Shown here one piece after another: positions 26,398-35,494 of a stretch of 49,158 nt of DNA; the first letter of the stretch is position 1; every line of letters begins with the position of its first letter. Source of the stretch: Clostridia bacterium (GTDB taxonomy: Bacteria > Bacillota_A > Clostridia > Oscillospirales > Acutalibacteraceae); the NCBI GenBank assembly GCA_017549665.1, contig JAFYUD010000237.1, forward strand, positions 1 to 49,158, read 5' to 3'. The translations under genes were made by a program, and so were the position numbers. The notes under the pieces are model-generated. The model saw only the letters and a list, made by a program, of their open reading frames with translations, made no database searches and was not told the origin of the DNA.

Positions 26398-28905
26398 TTA
26401 TGCCTGAACAATAAGTTCAAGACCTGCTGAATGACGGAGAATCTTTCGTGCATCAGATGCTGTAACCTTACCGTCCTTTGTTACGTCTGCAGCCTTGAGT
26501 GCATCACCTGTGAGGATGTCAAGACCTGCTGAATGACGAAGTGCCTTACGAGCGTCAGCAGCTACGATCTTACCGTCGCCTGTAACGTCACCGATCAGAA
26601 TCTTGTTTTCAACAGGAGGATCGGGATCTACTACAGGAGGATCAGGATCTACTACGGGAGGATCGGGATCTACCACGGGAGGATCGGGTTCAGTAACGCC
26701 TGTAGCAGGAGTAACTGTAACCTTGTCATAGTGACCGTTTGCTGTACAGTATGTACCTGTGTAACCGTCGTGAGTAGCTGTTGCTGCCTTTGTGAATGTT
26801 GCTGTCTTGCCGCACTCATGCTCGAAGAGTGAGAAGAGAAGGTTATCAACAAGACCGATAACACCTGAGATAACTGACTTATTGAAAAGGCTTTCGGGGT
26901 CGTTATTTACAGAAAGCACGTCAGCGAATGCTGCGAAGTCACAATCGAAGAGGCTGGGAACAAGCTTGCCGATAACAAGGTTGTATGTATCAACTACGAA
27001 TGTTTCGTCGCCGCAGCCGTTGATGAAGTTGAGAGGAAGAAGCTCGTTGATAACAACGTTGAGCTTGTACCAGGGGCCGTAGCCGTCAGCTGTACCGATT
27101 TCCATATCAAGCTCATCTGCAACTGCAGGAAGTCCCTTGATGTAGTTAAGTGCCCAGTCAACGATATCTTCAAAGATACCTTCCCACTTGTCAGCGTTTG
27201 ATGTTGTGTAGCCTACTTCAGCTCTTGCAAGCCAGTAATCAGCAACATCCATTGCCATTGTGCCCATAACGTCAACCCACTTGTTGTAGCTGAGGTCTTT
27301 GATTGTACCGTCTGTGTTGTAAACGAGATCCTTATAATCTGTTGTGAATGCACATTCTTCAGGCTGTACCATGAATACATCGATTGCATAGTAAGCTGCG
27401 AAGAGTGCTACGTTTTCAAGAGTATCGATATCAGCGGGAAGCTCAGAGCCGATAGCCATAGGAGTAAAGAGTCTGAGTACGCCGATAACCATATCTTCAA
27501 GATTCATCTTTGCAAGGTTTGCAGCTGTGAAACCGCTGAAATCAAATTCGTACTTTGTGCCTTCGATTTCAACTGCGATCTTACCGCCGTTTACTGTTGA
27601 AAGAGTCTTGAGAACATATGAGAAGAATGATGTAAGGTTAGCAGTGATATTTTCGTTGCCGCCCTTCTTGAGTGCAAGCTCAGCTGCAACTGAAGGCTGA
27701 ACGATAACTCCGATAATACCGCATACGAGGTCATTGAGACCTTCGAAGATGCCCTTCTTAGCAAGAGCTGTGAAGTTGAAGTCTGTTACTTCAAATTCAT
27801 AATCAAGATTGATAATGTTCTTGAGAATTGCGAAATCAGCATTGTTGTTGACAAGGTCATTGAGAGCCTTCTTGAGATCATTGTTAAGAGGATCAAGAGC
27901 AAATGATGCGATAACGTAGTCGCCGTATTTGCCGAGAAGCTCGCCCATTGTCATCTTAGCTGTGTCAGCAGCTGTCTTCTGGTCAACGTCCTTGCCGGTC
28001 ATAAGCTTTACAAGAGCTGCGCCGAGAAGCTCGTCTGCTGAGAAGTTCTTATACTGAGAATCCTCGTAAGCTGTTTCAATCTTTCTTGATGTTGTGCCGT
28101 CACCGTTATCAACAGTAACCCATGTAGCTACGAGATTATTGTAAAGTTCCTTGTTGATCATTTCATCAAGGCCGCCTACAAGCTCATTTACCATGCCCTG
28201 AGCATCAATAGCTTCATCAAGGAACATACCTGTAGCTGTCTTTACTGTGGCATTCATGCTGCCGAGTGAAAGCTCACCCTTAATAACAGTCTTAAGAACA
28301 CCTGTATTGTCAGCGAGCCACTCAAAGAGAGCATAAACAACCTCAAGGTCACCGTTTGCTCTTGTGATAGGCTTAGGATTCTTCTTACCTGTAACGAGTG
28401 CAGAGCTGTCAAAGCTTGCAAGTGTACCCCACTTCTTAGCCTTACCGTCATTGAATGTCTTGATAAGACCTACAAGTGTTGAAATAAATCCGTCAACAGA
28501 GTTCAGTTCAACTGTAACACCGCCGAGAACCATACCGATAAGACCTGAGTAAGCGCCAAGCTGACCGTTAAGGTCTGTTTCCTCAAGCATATCGTCAAGA
28601 TAGTTAAGAAGCACCTTTGAATAAGTCTCAGCACTTGCATCAGTAAGGTCAATACCGTCTGCTGCTGCCTGATTCTTGAGAGCATCAAGCATGAATACAA
28701 GTTCAAGAATTGTAGGAACAATTGCTTCCTTTCTTGCATCGAGATCTTTGAGAAGTGTTTCAACGATAACTGCAAGGTTGTCGTTGTCAAGATATGCATC
28801 AAGTGAAGATGTATCTCTCTCAGCTGCGAATACAGATACCTGCATGCAGGAGAATACCATCACGAGAGCCATGAAAACACTTAAAATTTTAGTGCATTTT
28901 TTCAT
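26398..28905 (-). CDS. Large secreted protein with C-terminal dockerin pair, function unknown
   Basis: 835 residues. A signal peptide (MALVMVFSCMQVSVFA) is followed by about 650 residues of helix-rich sequence I do not recognise, with repeated statements of the kind GVIGLVDNLLFSLF and GIIGVIVQPSVAAEL. Then come a short Cys/His module (HECGKTATFTKAATATHDGY...NGHYDKV), a proline linker of PPVVDPD repeats, and a C-terminal dockerin pair GDVTGDGKIVAADARKALR and ADVTKDGKVTASDARKILR, each with GLD/GLE tails. It should be exported and possibly attached to a cohesin-bearing partner, though no cohesin is present in this window. ATG 28905 has GGTGG upstream; the longer frame to 28992 has no signal. Confidence 0.75.
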   Translation of the reverse strand: MKKCTKILSVFMALVMVFSCMQVSVFAAERDTSSLDAYLDNDNLAVIVETLLKDLDARKEAIVPTILELVFMLDALKNQAAADGIDLTDASAETYSKVLLNYLDDMLEETDLNGQLGAYSGLIGMVLGGVTVELNSVDGFISTLVGLIKTFNDGKAKKWGTLASFDSSALVTGKKNPKPITRANGDLEVVYALFEWLADNTGVLKTVIKGELSLGSMNATVKTATGMFLDEAIDAQGMVNELVGGLDEMINKELYNNLVATWVTVDNGDGTTSRKIETAYEDSQYKNFSADELLGAALVKLMTGKDVDQKTAADTAKMTMGELLGKYGDYVIASFALDPLNNDLKKALNDLVNNNADFAILKNIINLDYEFEVTDFNFTALAKKGIFEGLNDLVCGIIGVIVQPSVAAELALKKGGNENITANLTSFFSYVLKTLSTVNGGKIAVEIEGTKYEFDFSGFTAANLAKMNLEDMVIGVLRLFTPMAIGSELPADIDTLENVALFAAYYAIDVFMVQPEECAFTTDYKDLVYNTDGTIKDLSYNKWVDVMGTMAMDVADYWLARAEVGYTTSNADKWEGIFEDIVDWALNYIKGLPAVADELDMEIGTADGYGPWYKLNVVINELLPLNFINGCGDETFVVDTYNLVIGKLVPSLFDCDFAAFADVLSVNNDPESLFNKSVISGVIGLVDNLLFSLFEHECGKTATFTKAATATHDGYTGTYCTANGHYDKVTVTPATGVTEPDPPVVDPDPPVVDPDPPVVDPDPPVENKILIGDVTGDGKIVAADARKALRHSAGLDILTGDALKAADVTKDGKVTASDARKILRHSAGLELIVQA
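26615..26688 (-). repeat. 21-bp tandem repeat encoding the PPVVDPD linker
   Basis: Three full copies and one partial copy of a 21-base unit (GGAGGATCGGGATCTACTAC plus one base on the plus strand), each coding for one PPVVDPD block. In-frame length variation between strains is likely. Confidence 0.85.
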
Positions 28906-28975
28906 GAATCCACCAAATCCTTTCGTGGGCAATTCAAGCCCGGAGTTTTGTATTTGAGCATAATTTATATGCCTG

Positions 28976-29009
28976 ATTATAGAATAATACAAACATTTTC
29001 AAATGTCAA
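28976..29009 (-). promoter_or_regulatory. Candidate promoter of the large dockerin-tailed gene
   Basis: Minus strand TTGACA (29004-29009) with TATTCT 17 bases on (28981-28986), overlapping a better TATAAT at 28976-28981 that is 15 bases from a TTGAAA (28997-29002). Which pairing is used is unclear. The leader has a GGGC-7-GCCC hairpin at about 28927-28941. Confidence 0.5.
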
Positions 29010-29217
29010 GTTTTAATAATATGTAAATTATTTTTTAACTTATTTTCGTGTATTAGCACAAATTTTCCGAATTTTTTTTGTTGCAAATCACTGTCAGACA
29101 TTTTTCATCATTATTCAAAAAACAACCTTTTCGGGCATCAATTTTACAATATTTCACCTTTTCTTTTGTTGAAAACGCAGAAAAAATCAGATTTGAAAAA
29201 AATTACTCATTTTAATA

Positions 29218-29246
29218 TTGAAATCCGAAGCACAGAGTTATATAAT
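29218..29246 (+). promoter_or_regulatory. Promoter of xpt
   Basis: -35 TTGAAA (29218-29223), 17-base spacer, -10 TATAAT (29241-29246). Predicted start near 29253 leaves a leader of about 40 bases, too short for the purine riboswitch often found before xpt. The 29010-29217 stretch is A+T-rich with no gene. Confidence 0.8.
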
Positions 29247-29293
29247 GAGCGTATCTATAATCTATTGTTAATAAAAGCAAGGGGCAGTATCAG

Positions 29294-29869
29294 ATGAACA
29301 GTCTTCAGAAAAAAATCTTAACTCACGGCAAGGTTCTTCCCGGAAATATTCTCAAGGTTGACGGTTTTCTTAATCATCAGATAGACATATCCCTGCTTAA
29401 GGATATGGGTAAGGATTTCTATACCCTTTTCAAAGATAAGAATATCAGCAAAATCCTCACTATAGAAGCATCAGGTATAGCAATCGCCTGCTATACAGCT
29501 GAGCATTTCAATGTTCCTGTGGTTTTCGCAAAGAAAGGCACTCACAAAAATGTCGGCAATGATGTTTATACAGCTGAGGTTTTTTCTTATACAAAAGGCA
29601 CTTCATATGAGGTTGCAGTTTCAAAGCTTTATCTTCACCCCGAAGACAGAGTGCTTATCATCGATGATTTTCTTGCAAACGGACAGGCTGTGCTCGGTCT
29701 TCAGAAAATCATTGAGGATGCAGGCGCAACTCTCTGCGGTGCAGGCATTGCAATCACAAAGGCATTCCAGCAGGGTGAAAAGCTTCTTATTGATGCAGGT
29801 ATTGATGTAAAGTCACTTGCAGCAATTGAAAGCATGGATAACGGCACTGTCGTTTTCCGTGAAGATTAA
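29294..29869 (+). CDS. xpt: Xanthine phosphoribosyltransferase
   Basis: 191 residues, normal length. It converts xanthine and PRPP to XMP in purine salvage, in the cytoplasm. The type I PRTase PRPP loop is RVLIIDDFLANGQAV. The N-terminal region KILTHGKVLPGNILKVDGFLNHQID and EASGIAIACYTAEHFNVPVVFAKK match Xpt closely, and AIESMDNGTVVF is the family C-terminus. ATG 29294 follows AAGGGG. The nucleoside ABC importer begins 55 bases downstream, so import and salvage of purines appear linked. Confidence 0.95.
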   Translation: MNSLQKKILTHGKVLPGNILKVDGFLNHQIDISLLKDMGKDFYTLFKDKNISKILTIEASGIAIACYTAEHFNVPVVFAKKGTHKNVGNDVYTAEVFSYTKGTSYEVAVSKLYLHPEDRVLIIDDFLANGQAVLGLQKIIEDAGATLCGAGIAITKAFQQGEKLLIDAGIDVKSLAAIESMDNGTVVFRED

Positions 29870-29924
29870 TTCCGTATATGTTTTTAACATATAAATAAAA
29901 TCTTTCCAAAGGAGATTGAAAGAA

Positions 29925-31160
29925 ATGAAAAAAATTCTTGCAGTTCTTCTTGCTCTTGTAATGGTACTCTCATTTGCAGCATGTACCAAGACACCCGGCA
30001 ATGAAGAATCATCCACAGGTGATGCTGATAACACTGCTGTTACAACAGAAGTAAAAGTAGGCTTCATCTTCCTTCACGACGAGCAGTCAACTTATGACAA
30101 GAACTTCATGGTTGCAGCTAAGGCAGCTTGTGAAGAGCTCAACATCCCCTATGCTCAGAAGACTCAGATCCCCGAATCAAGAGACTGCTACGATGCAGCT
30201 GTTGAACTTATCGAAGTTGACGGTTGCAACGTAATCTTCGCAGACAGCTTCGGTCACGAATCATTCCTTATCGAAGCAGCTCAGAAGTACACAGATGTTG
30301 AGTTCTGCCATGCTACAGGTACACAGGCTCACACAGCAGGTCTTGCTAACTTCCACAATGCTTTCGCTTCAATCTACGAAGGCCGTTACCTTGCAGGTGT
30401 TGCTGCAGGTCTGAAGCTCAACGAAATGATCGACAGCGGTAAGATCACAGCTGATCAGGCTAAGATGGGTTACGTAGGTGCTTTCACATTTGCTGAAGTT
30501 ATCTCAGGTTACACATCATTCTACCTTGGCGCAAAGTCAGTATGCCCCTCAGTTACAATGGACGTTAAGTTCACAGGCTCATGGTACGACGAGCAGGCAG
30601 AAAAGGAAGCAGCTCAGGCTCTTATCGGCGGCGGTTGCGTACTTATCAGCCAGCACGCTGACTCAATGGGTGCTCCCACAGCTTGCGAAAACGCAGGTGT
30701 TCCCAACGTTTCATACAACGGCTCAACAGCTGCTGCATGTCCCAACACATTCATCGTTTCATCAAGAATCGACTGGACTCCCTACTTCAAGTACATGATC
30801 GAATGCGTACAGACAGGTACTGCTATTGCAGCTGACTGGACAGGTACAATCGAGACAGGTTCAGTTGTTCTTACAGACGTAAATACAACAGCAGCTGCTG
30901 CAGGTACAGTTGAAAAGCTTGCTGAAGTCAAGGCTGACCTCGTTGCAGGTAAGATCAATGTTTTCGACACAGCTAACTGGACTGTTGGCGGCGAAACACT
31001 TACAAGCTACAAGGCTGACGTTGATACAGATCCTGATTTAACAAAGGATACAGAAGTTATCGAAAACGGCGTATTCTACGAGTCAAAGCACCGTGCTGCT
31101 CCTTACTTCGATATTGAAATCGACGGCATCACTCTTCTCGACAGAAATTACGGCGGCTAA
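29925..31160 (+). CDS. BMP/PnrA-family nucleoside-binding lipoprotein
   Basis: 411 residues. The signal peptide MKKILAVLLALVMVLSF ends in the lipobox FAAC, then a T/S/D-rich linker. The BMP (basic membrane protein, PF02608-type) fold is shown by VKVGFIFLHDEQSTYDKNF, VIFADSFGHESFLIEAAQKY, HNAFASIYEGRYLAGVAAG and GGGCVLISQHADSMGAPTACE. Family members bind purine or other nucleosides for the ABC importer encoded downstream. I chose ATG 29925, ten bases after AAAGGAG, over the in-frame TTG 29916, which touches that site. Downstream hairpins probably protect its message. Confidence 0.92.
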   Translation: MKKILAVLLALVMVLSFAACTKTPGNEESSTGDADNTAVTTEVKVGFIFLHDEQSTYDKNFMVAAKAACEELNIPYAQKTQIPESRDCYDAAVELIEVDGCNVIFADSFGHESFLIEAAQKYTDVEFCHATGTQAHTAGLANFHNAFASIYEGRYLAGVAAGLKLNEMIDSGKITADQAKMGYVGAFTFAEVISGYTSFYLGAKSVCPSVTMDVKFTGSWYDEQAEKEAAQALIGGGCVLISQHADSMGAPTACENAGVPNVSYNGSTAAACPNTFIVSSRIDWTPYFKYMIECVQTGTAIAADWTGTIETGSVVLTDVNTTAAAAGTVEKLAEVKADLVAGKINVFDTANWTVGGETLTSYKADVDTDPDLTKDTEVIENGVFYESKHRAAPYFDIEIDGITLLDRNYGG

Positions 31161-31170
31161 TTATAATTCA

Positions 31171-31245
31171 CAGTCCGGTGCGGGACACCCCCGTCCCGGA
31201 CTGATTTTGAAGAAATTGCCTGAGTTCAGATTCCGGCAATTTCTT
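31171..31245 (+). promoter_or_regulatory. Two tandem hairpins between binding-protein and ATPase genes
   Basis: Hairpin 1 (31171-31203): CAGTCCGG/CCGGACTG with a further GC-rich inner stem. Hairpin 2 (31210-31245): an 11-bp perfect stem AAGAAATTGCC/GGCAATTTCTT. No long T-run follows either, so read-through into the ATPase gene is expected. Such elements usually mark an RNA processing or stability point that raises the receptor-to-transporter ratio. Confidence 0.7.
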
Positions 31246-31272
31246 GAAAATAAACAGGAACGGGGGTTCATC

Positions 31273-32823
31273 GTGTCAAAACAACCGGCTATTGAACTTA
31301 AAAATATAACCAAACGATTCGGCAGCAAGGTCGTTGCCAATAAAAATGTAAATCTTACTGCGTACCGTGGTGAGATTCTTTCCATTTTAGGCGAAAACGG
31401 AAGCGGAAAGACAACACTCATGAACATGATATCAGGTATCTATTTCCCTGATGAAGGCACTATCAGTATTGACGGTGAAGAAGCTGTCATTGCTTCACCC
31501 AAGGATGCATTTGCCTACAAAATAGGCATGATTCATCAGCATTTCAAGCTTGTTGATGTTTTTACTGCTGCAGAAAATATCGTTCTCGGTATTGAAGACG
31601 GCAAATACAACCTTAAAAAGTCTACAGAGGAAATCAAAAAAATCAGCAGTCAGTACGGATTTGATATTGACACTGAAAAGAAGATTTACACAATGTCTGT
31701 TTCAGAAAAGCAGACAGTTGAAATCATCAAGGTGCTTTACAGAGGTGCAGATATCCTTATTCTTGACGAGCCTACTGCTGTTCTTACTCCTCAGGAAACA
31801 GAAAAGCTCTTCAGCATCCTCCGCCGTATGCGTGATGACGGAAAATGTATCATTATCATCACACACAAGCTTCACGAGGTTCTTTCACTTTCAGACAGAG
31901 TTTCAGTTCTGAGAAAAGGCGAATACGTAGGTACCGTCAACACTGCAGAAACCTCTGAAAGCGAGCTTACCGAAATGATGGTCGGTAAGAAAATCGATCT
32001 CAACATCGAAAGAGATGAACCCGTCAATTCAGAAGACAGACTTGTTGTCAACAGCATAACATGTGTGGACAGAATGGGCACAACCGTTCTTGACAACGTT
32101 TCATTCGCTGCAAAAAGCGGTGAAATTCTCGGTATTGCAGGTATCGCAGGTTCAGGTCAGAGAGAGTTGCTTGAATCAATCGCAGGTCTTCAGAGACTTG
32201 AATACGGTGATATTTTCTATTTTGATCCTCAGACAGGCAAAAAAGAGAGTCTGAGAGATAAAACTCCCTTGCAGATAAGAAACATGGGCGTGCGTCTTTC
32301 ATTCGTTCCCGAAGACAGACTCGGCATGGGTCTTGTAGGAAACATGGACATTGTTGATAACATGATGCTCAGAAGCTACTCAAAGGGACATTCTTTCTTC
32401 CTTAAGAGAAAGAATCCCAAGGATCTTGCAAACAAGATCATTCGTGATCTTGAGGTTGCAACACCCGGCCCCGGCACTCCCGTACGTCGTCTTTCAGGCG
32501 GTAACGTACAGAAGGTTCTTGTAGGCCGTGAAATCGCAGCTTCCCCCACTGTACTCATGGTTGCATATCCCGTCCGAGGACTTGATATCAACTCATCATA
32601 TATGATTTATAATCTTCTTAATGAACAGAAGAAAAACGGTGTTGCTATTATCTTTGTCGGCGAAGACCTTGACGTTCTTGTTGAGCTTTGCGACAGAATC
32701 ATGGTTATAGGCTCAGGCAGAATCACAGGTATCGTGGACGGAAGAACAACATCAAAGGAAGAAATCGGTCTTCTTATGACAAAATCTCAAGCTGACGGAA
32801 AGGAGAATACTGATGGCAGATAA
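31273..32823 (+). CDS. Nucleoside ABC transporter, tandem ATP-binding protein (YufO/NupO-like)
   Basis: 516 residues with two ABC domains. Domain 1 has Walker A GENGSGKT, Q-loop MIHQHFKLVDVFTAAENI and Walker B LILDEPTAVLTPQ; its signature is degenerate (YTMSVSEKQ). Domain 2 has GIAGSGQRELLESIAGL in place of Walker A, signature LSGGNVQKVLVGRE, and AYPVRGLDI, where the Walker B glutamate is replaced. This asymmetry is normal for the RbsA/YufO group. GTG 31273 with GGGGG upstream gives the proper N-terminus SKQPAIELKNITKRFG; the longer frame from 31093 overlaps the binding-protein gene and is not used. It overlaps the next permease by 11 bases. Confidence 0.92.
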   Translation: MSKQPAIELKNITKRFGSKVVANKNVNLTAYRGEILSILGENGSGKTTLMNMISGIYFPDEGTISIDGEEAVIASPKDAFAYKIGMIHQHFKLVDVFTAAENIVLGIEDGKYNLKKSTEEIKKISSQYGFDIDTEKKIYTMSVSEKQTVEIIKVLYRGADILILDEPTAVLTPQETEKLFSILRRMRDDGKCIIIITHKLHEVLSLSDRVSVLRKGEYVGTVNTAETSESELTEMMVGKKIDLNIERDEPVNSEDRLVVNSITCVDRMGTTVLDNVSFAAKSGEILGIAGIAGSGQRELLESIAGLQRLEYGDIFYFDPQTGKKESLRDKTPLQIRNMGVRLSFVPEDRLGMGLVGNMDIVDNMMLRSYSKGHSFFLKRKNPKDLANKIIRDLEVATPGPGTPVRRLSGGNVQKVLVGREIAASPTVLMVAYPVRGLDINSSYMIYNLLNEQKKNGVAIIFVGEDLDVLVELCDRIMVIGSGRITGIVDGRTTSKEEIGLLMTKSQADGKENTDGR

Positions 32824-33928
32824 AGCAGTTGCTAAAAAGCATCACGAACCGCTTTTTCATATTGTAAAGCGTGATGATATGCCCGTATGGAAAGCATGGC
32901 TTATCCGAGTTGCAACAATTCTTATCGGACTTGTTCTCGTCGGTATATTCTCCATGCTCGTTACAGAAAAAAGTTTCTTTGAAACATACAAAATCATGTA
33001 CTCAGGTGTTTTCGGCAGATTATTTGACGGTTACACCACAATGCTCTGGAAATATCTGCAGGAAATCGCAATTCTCCTTTGCCTTGCACTTGCACTGACT
33101 CCCGCATTCAAAATGAAATTCTGGAACTGCGGTGCTGAAGGTCAGGCACTTATGGGCGGTCTTGCATCAATCTTCTGTATGATTCAGTTCGGTGAAAAGC
33201 TTCCATACGGTGCACTTGTTGCAGTAATCGCAGTAACAAGTATTCTTGCAGGTGCCGTCTGGGGTATCATTCCCGCACTGTTCAAGGCACTTTTCAACAC
33301 AAACGAAACACTGTTCACTCTTATGATGAACTACATCGCAACTCAGATTATCGCATATTACGTGTATATCGAAGGCGGCGGATCAAATGTTATCAATCCC
33401 GTTGCATACGGTAACTTCCCCGCTGTAGGAAACAATGATTATTTTGTAAATATTGTTACTGTTACCGTTATAACAATTCTTATGTTCATATACCTTAAGT
33501 ACAGCAAGCAGGGCTACGAGATCTCCGTTGTCGGCGAAAGCCAGAACACTGCAAAGTACATCGGCATCAACGTAAAGAAGGTTATTATCCGTACAATGGC
33601 TATCTCAGGTGCATTATGTGGTGTTACAGGTATGCTTCTCGTTGCAGGTAAAGACCACAGCATCAACACAAACCTTGTAGGCGGTCAGGGCTTCACAGCT
33701 ATTCTTATGTCATGGCTCGGTCAGTTCAACCCCTTCATTATGGTTATTATGACAGCAATCGTTGTATTCCTGAGAATCGGCGTTTCAAAGGTTGCTGACT
33801 CATCATTCCTCAACTCTTCATTCTCAGAAATCATGGTCGGTATCGTTATACTTCTTCTCGTGGGCTGTGAATTCTTTATTCAGTATCAAATCAGATTCCG
33901 TCAGAGCAAAAAGGAGGTTAAAGCATGA
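32813..33928 (+). CDS. Nucleoside ABC transporter permease 1 (YufP/NupP-like)
   Basis: 371 residues, about 9-10 membrane spans, of the BPD_transp_2 family. WNCGAEGQALMGGLAS and GAVWGIIPALFKALFNTNETLFTLMMNYIA (split here by normal loops) are hallmark segments, and YEISVVGESQNTAKYIGINVKKVI is the ATPase-contact loop. ATG 32813 lies inside the end of the ATPase gene with GGAAAGGAG upstream. With the second permease it makes the heterodimeric channel of the importer. Confidence 0.92.
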   Translation: MADKAVAKKHHEPLFHIVKRDDMPVWKAWLIRVATILIGLVLVGIFSMLVTEKSFFETYKIMYSGVFGRLFDGYTTMLWKYLQEIAILLCLALALTPAFKMKFWNCGAEGQALMGGLASIFCMIQFGEKLPYGALVAVIAVTSILAGAVWGIIPALFKALFNTNETLFTLMMNYIATQIIAYYVYIEGGGSNVINPVAYGNFPAVGNNDYFVNIVTVTVITILMFIYLKYSKQGYEISVVGESQNTAKYIGINVKKVIIRTMAISGALCGVTGMLLVAGKDHSINTNLVGGQGFTAILMSWLGQFNPFIMVIMTAIVVFLRIGVSKVADSSFLNSSFSEIMVGIVILLLVGCEFFIQYQIRFRQSKKEVKA

Positions 33929-34914
33929 TTACACAGTTTATTTGCCGTGCGATTCTCCTTGGTGTGCCTCTTCTTTACGGTTCAACAGGTGAAATCATTA
34001 CAGAAAAATCAGGTCATCTTAACCTCGGTATTCCCGGAATCATGTATGTCGGTGCTATCAGCGGTGTTGTAGGTTCATTCATATATGAAAACTCATGCGG
34101 CAACGACATCAACAACATGAACGGCTTCCTTGCTGTTATAATTCCCCTTCTCTGCGCTATTGCAGGCTCTGTTGTAATGGGTCTTATCTTCAGCTTTCTT
34201 ACAGTTACACTCCGTGCAAATCAGAATGTTACAGGTCTTGCACTTACAACACTCGGCATCGGTCTCGGTAACTTCCTCGGAGCATCACTTATCAACATCA
34301 CAGGCAGTGAGCTTCCCTCTATCGCTCTTACAAAGACAAGCTCATTCTTCGCAATAAAGCTTCCCTTTGCTGACGATTTAGGCTGGTTCGGTGAGTTACT
34401 TTTCTCACACGACTTCCTTACATATCTTGCAATTGCAATTGCAATCATCACTTCAGTTGTTCTTAACAGATCAAGAGTCGGTCTCAATCTCCGTTCTGTA
34501 GGTGAAAACCCCGCAACAGCTGACGCAGCAGGTATCAATGTTATCAGATACAGATACATGGCAACCTGTATAGGCAGTGCAATCGCAGGTCTCGGTGGTC
34601 TTCAGTACGTTATGTCATACGCAAGCGGCGTATGGTCAAACAACGCATTCGGTGACAGAGGATGGATGGCAATCGCACTTGTTATCTTCGCACTCTGGAA
34701 GCCTTCATTCGCAATTGTAGGCTCATTCCTCTTCGGTGCACTCTGTAACGCAAACAACTATATTCAGGGTCTCGGTACAGAAACTCAGGAGCTTTTCAAA
34801 ATGCTTCCTTATGTTGTTACTATCATCGTTCTTATTATCACAAGCATGCGTAAAAAGAGAGAGCATCAGCCTCCTGCAGGTTTAGGACTTTCCTACTTCA
34901 GAGAAGACAGATAA
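33925..34914 (+). CDS. Nucleoside ABC transporter permease 2 (YufQ/NupQ-like)
   Basis: 329 residues, about 8 membrane spans, BPD_transp_2 family. TGEIITEKSGHLNLGIPGIMYVGA is the family N-terminal signature, RANQNVTGLALTTLGIGLGNFLG follows, and GLNLRSVGENPATADAAGINVIRY is the ATPase-contact loop. Its ATG overlaps the stop of the first permease by four bases (ATGA), with AAAAGGAGG upstream. It is the last gene of the xpt-linked purine uptake cluster. Confidence 0.92.
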   Translation: MITQFICRAILLGVPLLYGSTGEIITEKSGHLNLGIPGIMYVGAISGVVGSFIYENSCGNDINNMNGFLAVIIPLLCAIAGSVVMGLIFSFLTVTLRANQNVTGLALTTLGIGLGNFLGASLINITGSELPSIALTKTSSFFAIKLPFADDLGWFGELLFSHDFLTYLAIAIAIITSVVLNRSRVGLNLRSVGENPATADAAGINVIRYRYMATCIGSAIAGLGGLQYVMSYASGVWSNNAFGDRGWMAIALVIFALWKPSFAIVGSFLFGALCNANNYIQGLGTETQELFKMLPYVVTIIVLIITSMRKKREHQPPAGLGLSYFREDR

Positions 34915-34957
34915 ATAAAAAAGAAAGAGGGCTGAAAGAGAAATCTTTCGGCCCTCT
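34914..34957. terminator. Shared terminator between nucleoside operon and micropeptide gene A
   Basis: Stem AGAGGGC...GCCCTCT with an inner GAAAGA/TCTTTC (34926-34957). The T-rich tract (TTCTTTTTT) is on the minus strand, so it mainly ends the leftward micropeptide transcript and probably also stops the rightward operon. Confidence 0.75.
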
Positions 34958-34983
34958 GTACTCAATAAATAACAAATCAAAGC

Positions 34984-35049
34984 TTAGCTGAATAATGCCT
35001 TGATAACATCGATAATCATCATTAAGATTCCGTAAATCTGCTCGAACAT
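34984..35049 (-). CDS. Micropeptide A, 21 residues, hydrophobic amphipathic helix
   Basis: A very short gene with complete signals: promoter (35100-35129), a perfect AAGGAGG at 35060-35066, ATG 35049, TAA, then a terminator. The peptide is MFEQIYGILM followed by MIIDVIKALFS. It is almost all hydrophobic, with E3, D14 and K17 spaced to give an amphipathic helix. It resembles micropeptide C (38606-38725: EIINFIMQIIDIIKKFFSG) position by position through the IID-(V/I)-I-K core, and more loosely micropeptide B. The look is like phenol-soluble modulins or small membrane peptides, but I know no described family it belongs to. Another ATG at 35059 in a different frame touches the ribosome site and is less likely. 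Confidence 0.65.
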   Translation of the reverse strand: MFEQIYGILMMIIDVIKALFS

Positions 35050-35099
35050 TAAGTTTCATCCTCCTTATAATTCAACGATTTGTTAATCTGTATAATAAT

Positions 35100-35129
35100 A
35101 TTATCACATTAAAGAAAATTAAATGTTAA
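35100..35129 (-). promoter_or_regulatory. Promoter of micropeptide A
   Basis: Minus strand: TTAACA (35124-35129), 18-base spacer, GATAAT (35100-35105) with an extended TG one base before the -10. Confidence 0.55.
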
Positions 35130-35167
35130 TATTTTTTTTCACATTTATGAATATATTATTAACACAT

Positions 35168-35494
35168 TTACAATAACAGATAAAGCAAAGCAAGAGCTGT
35201 AACAGGATCTGACTCCTCAGACGAAACAAGCACAAGAATAAGCAATACAAGAACTGAATCTGCATCTATCTTAAACGTTGACTCAGAAGAAATTTCTGTC
35301 TGCCCGGTACATTCCTTACACTCCTCATTTACGGGAATTTCAACCGGATATGAAATATGCTTTACCTGATCGGGAACAGAAGCCGCAGAAGGCTCATCAT
35401 CAACGGCAAGTGCCGCTCGTCGTTTCATTTCACGGACTCTGACAGCCGCTTCCTCCTGCATCTTAAGCATATCCTGATAAGAATAATCAGCCAT
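35168..35494 (-). CDS. Conserved-type hypothetical protein with Leu-rich tail
   Basis: 108 residues. I recall similar sequences in Ruminococcaceae with a MADYSYQDMLKMQEEA opening, a basic segment (RVREMKRRAALA), a variable middle and a short hydrophobic C-terminus; the function is not known to me. Here the tail is DSVLVLLILVLVSSEESD then PVTALALLYLLL, two short leucine-rich pieces split by an acidic SSEESD turn, which could form a membrane-touching hairpin. Two cysteines (EECKEC) sit in the middle. ATG 35494 overlaps the upstream stop by one base (TGATG) and has AAGGGG ahead, so it is translationally coupled as third gene of a three-gene operon. Confidence 0.7.
   Translation of the reverse strand: MADYSYQDMLKMQEEAAVRVREMKRRAALAVDDEPSAASVPDQVKHISYPVEIPVNEECKECTGQTEISSESTFKIDADSVLVLLILVLVSSEESDPVTALALLYLLL

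Noticed and set aside
26615..26688. Short regular repeats that could suggest a CRISPR array
   Set aside because: The 21-base units are contiguous without spacers and encode a PPVVDPD protein linker; the 24-base units at 40112-40190 are also coding.
29247..29293. Purine riboswitch before xpt
   Set aside because: The promoter is only about 40 bases from the start codon, too short for the riboswitch, and none of its conserved loops is visible.
31093..31272. N-terminal extension of the nucleoside ATPase
   Set aside because: It overlaps the end of the binding-protein gene and the hairpins; the GTG at 31273 gives the conserved N-terminus.
34960..35059. Longer reading frame from ATG 35059 on the minus strand
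   Set aside because: Its ATG directly abuts the AAGGAGG, the product is unlike any family and it runs through the terminator hairpin. The 21-residue frame from 35049 fits better.
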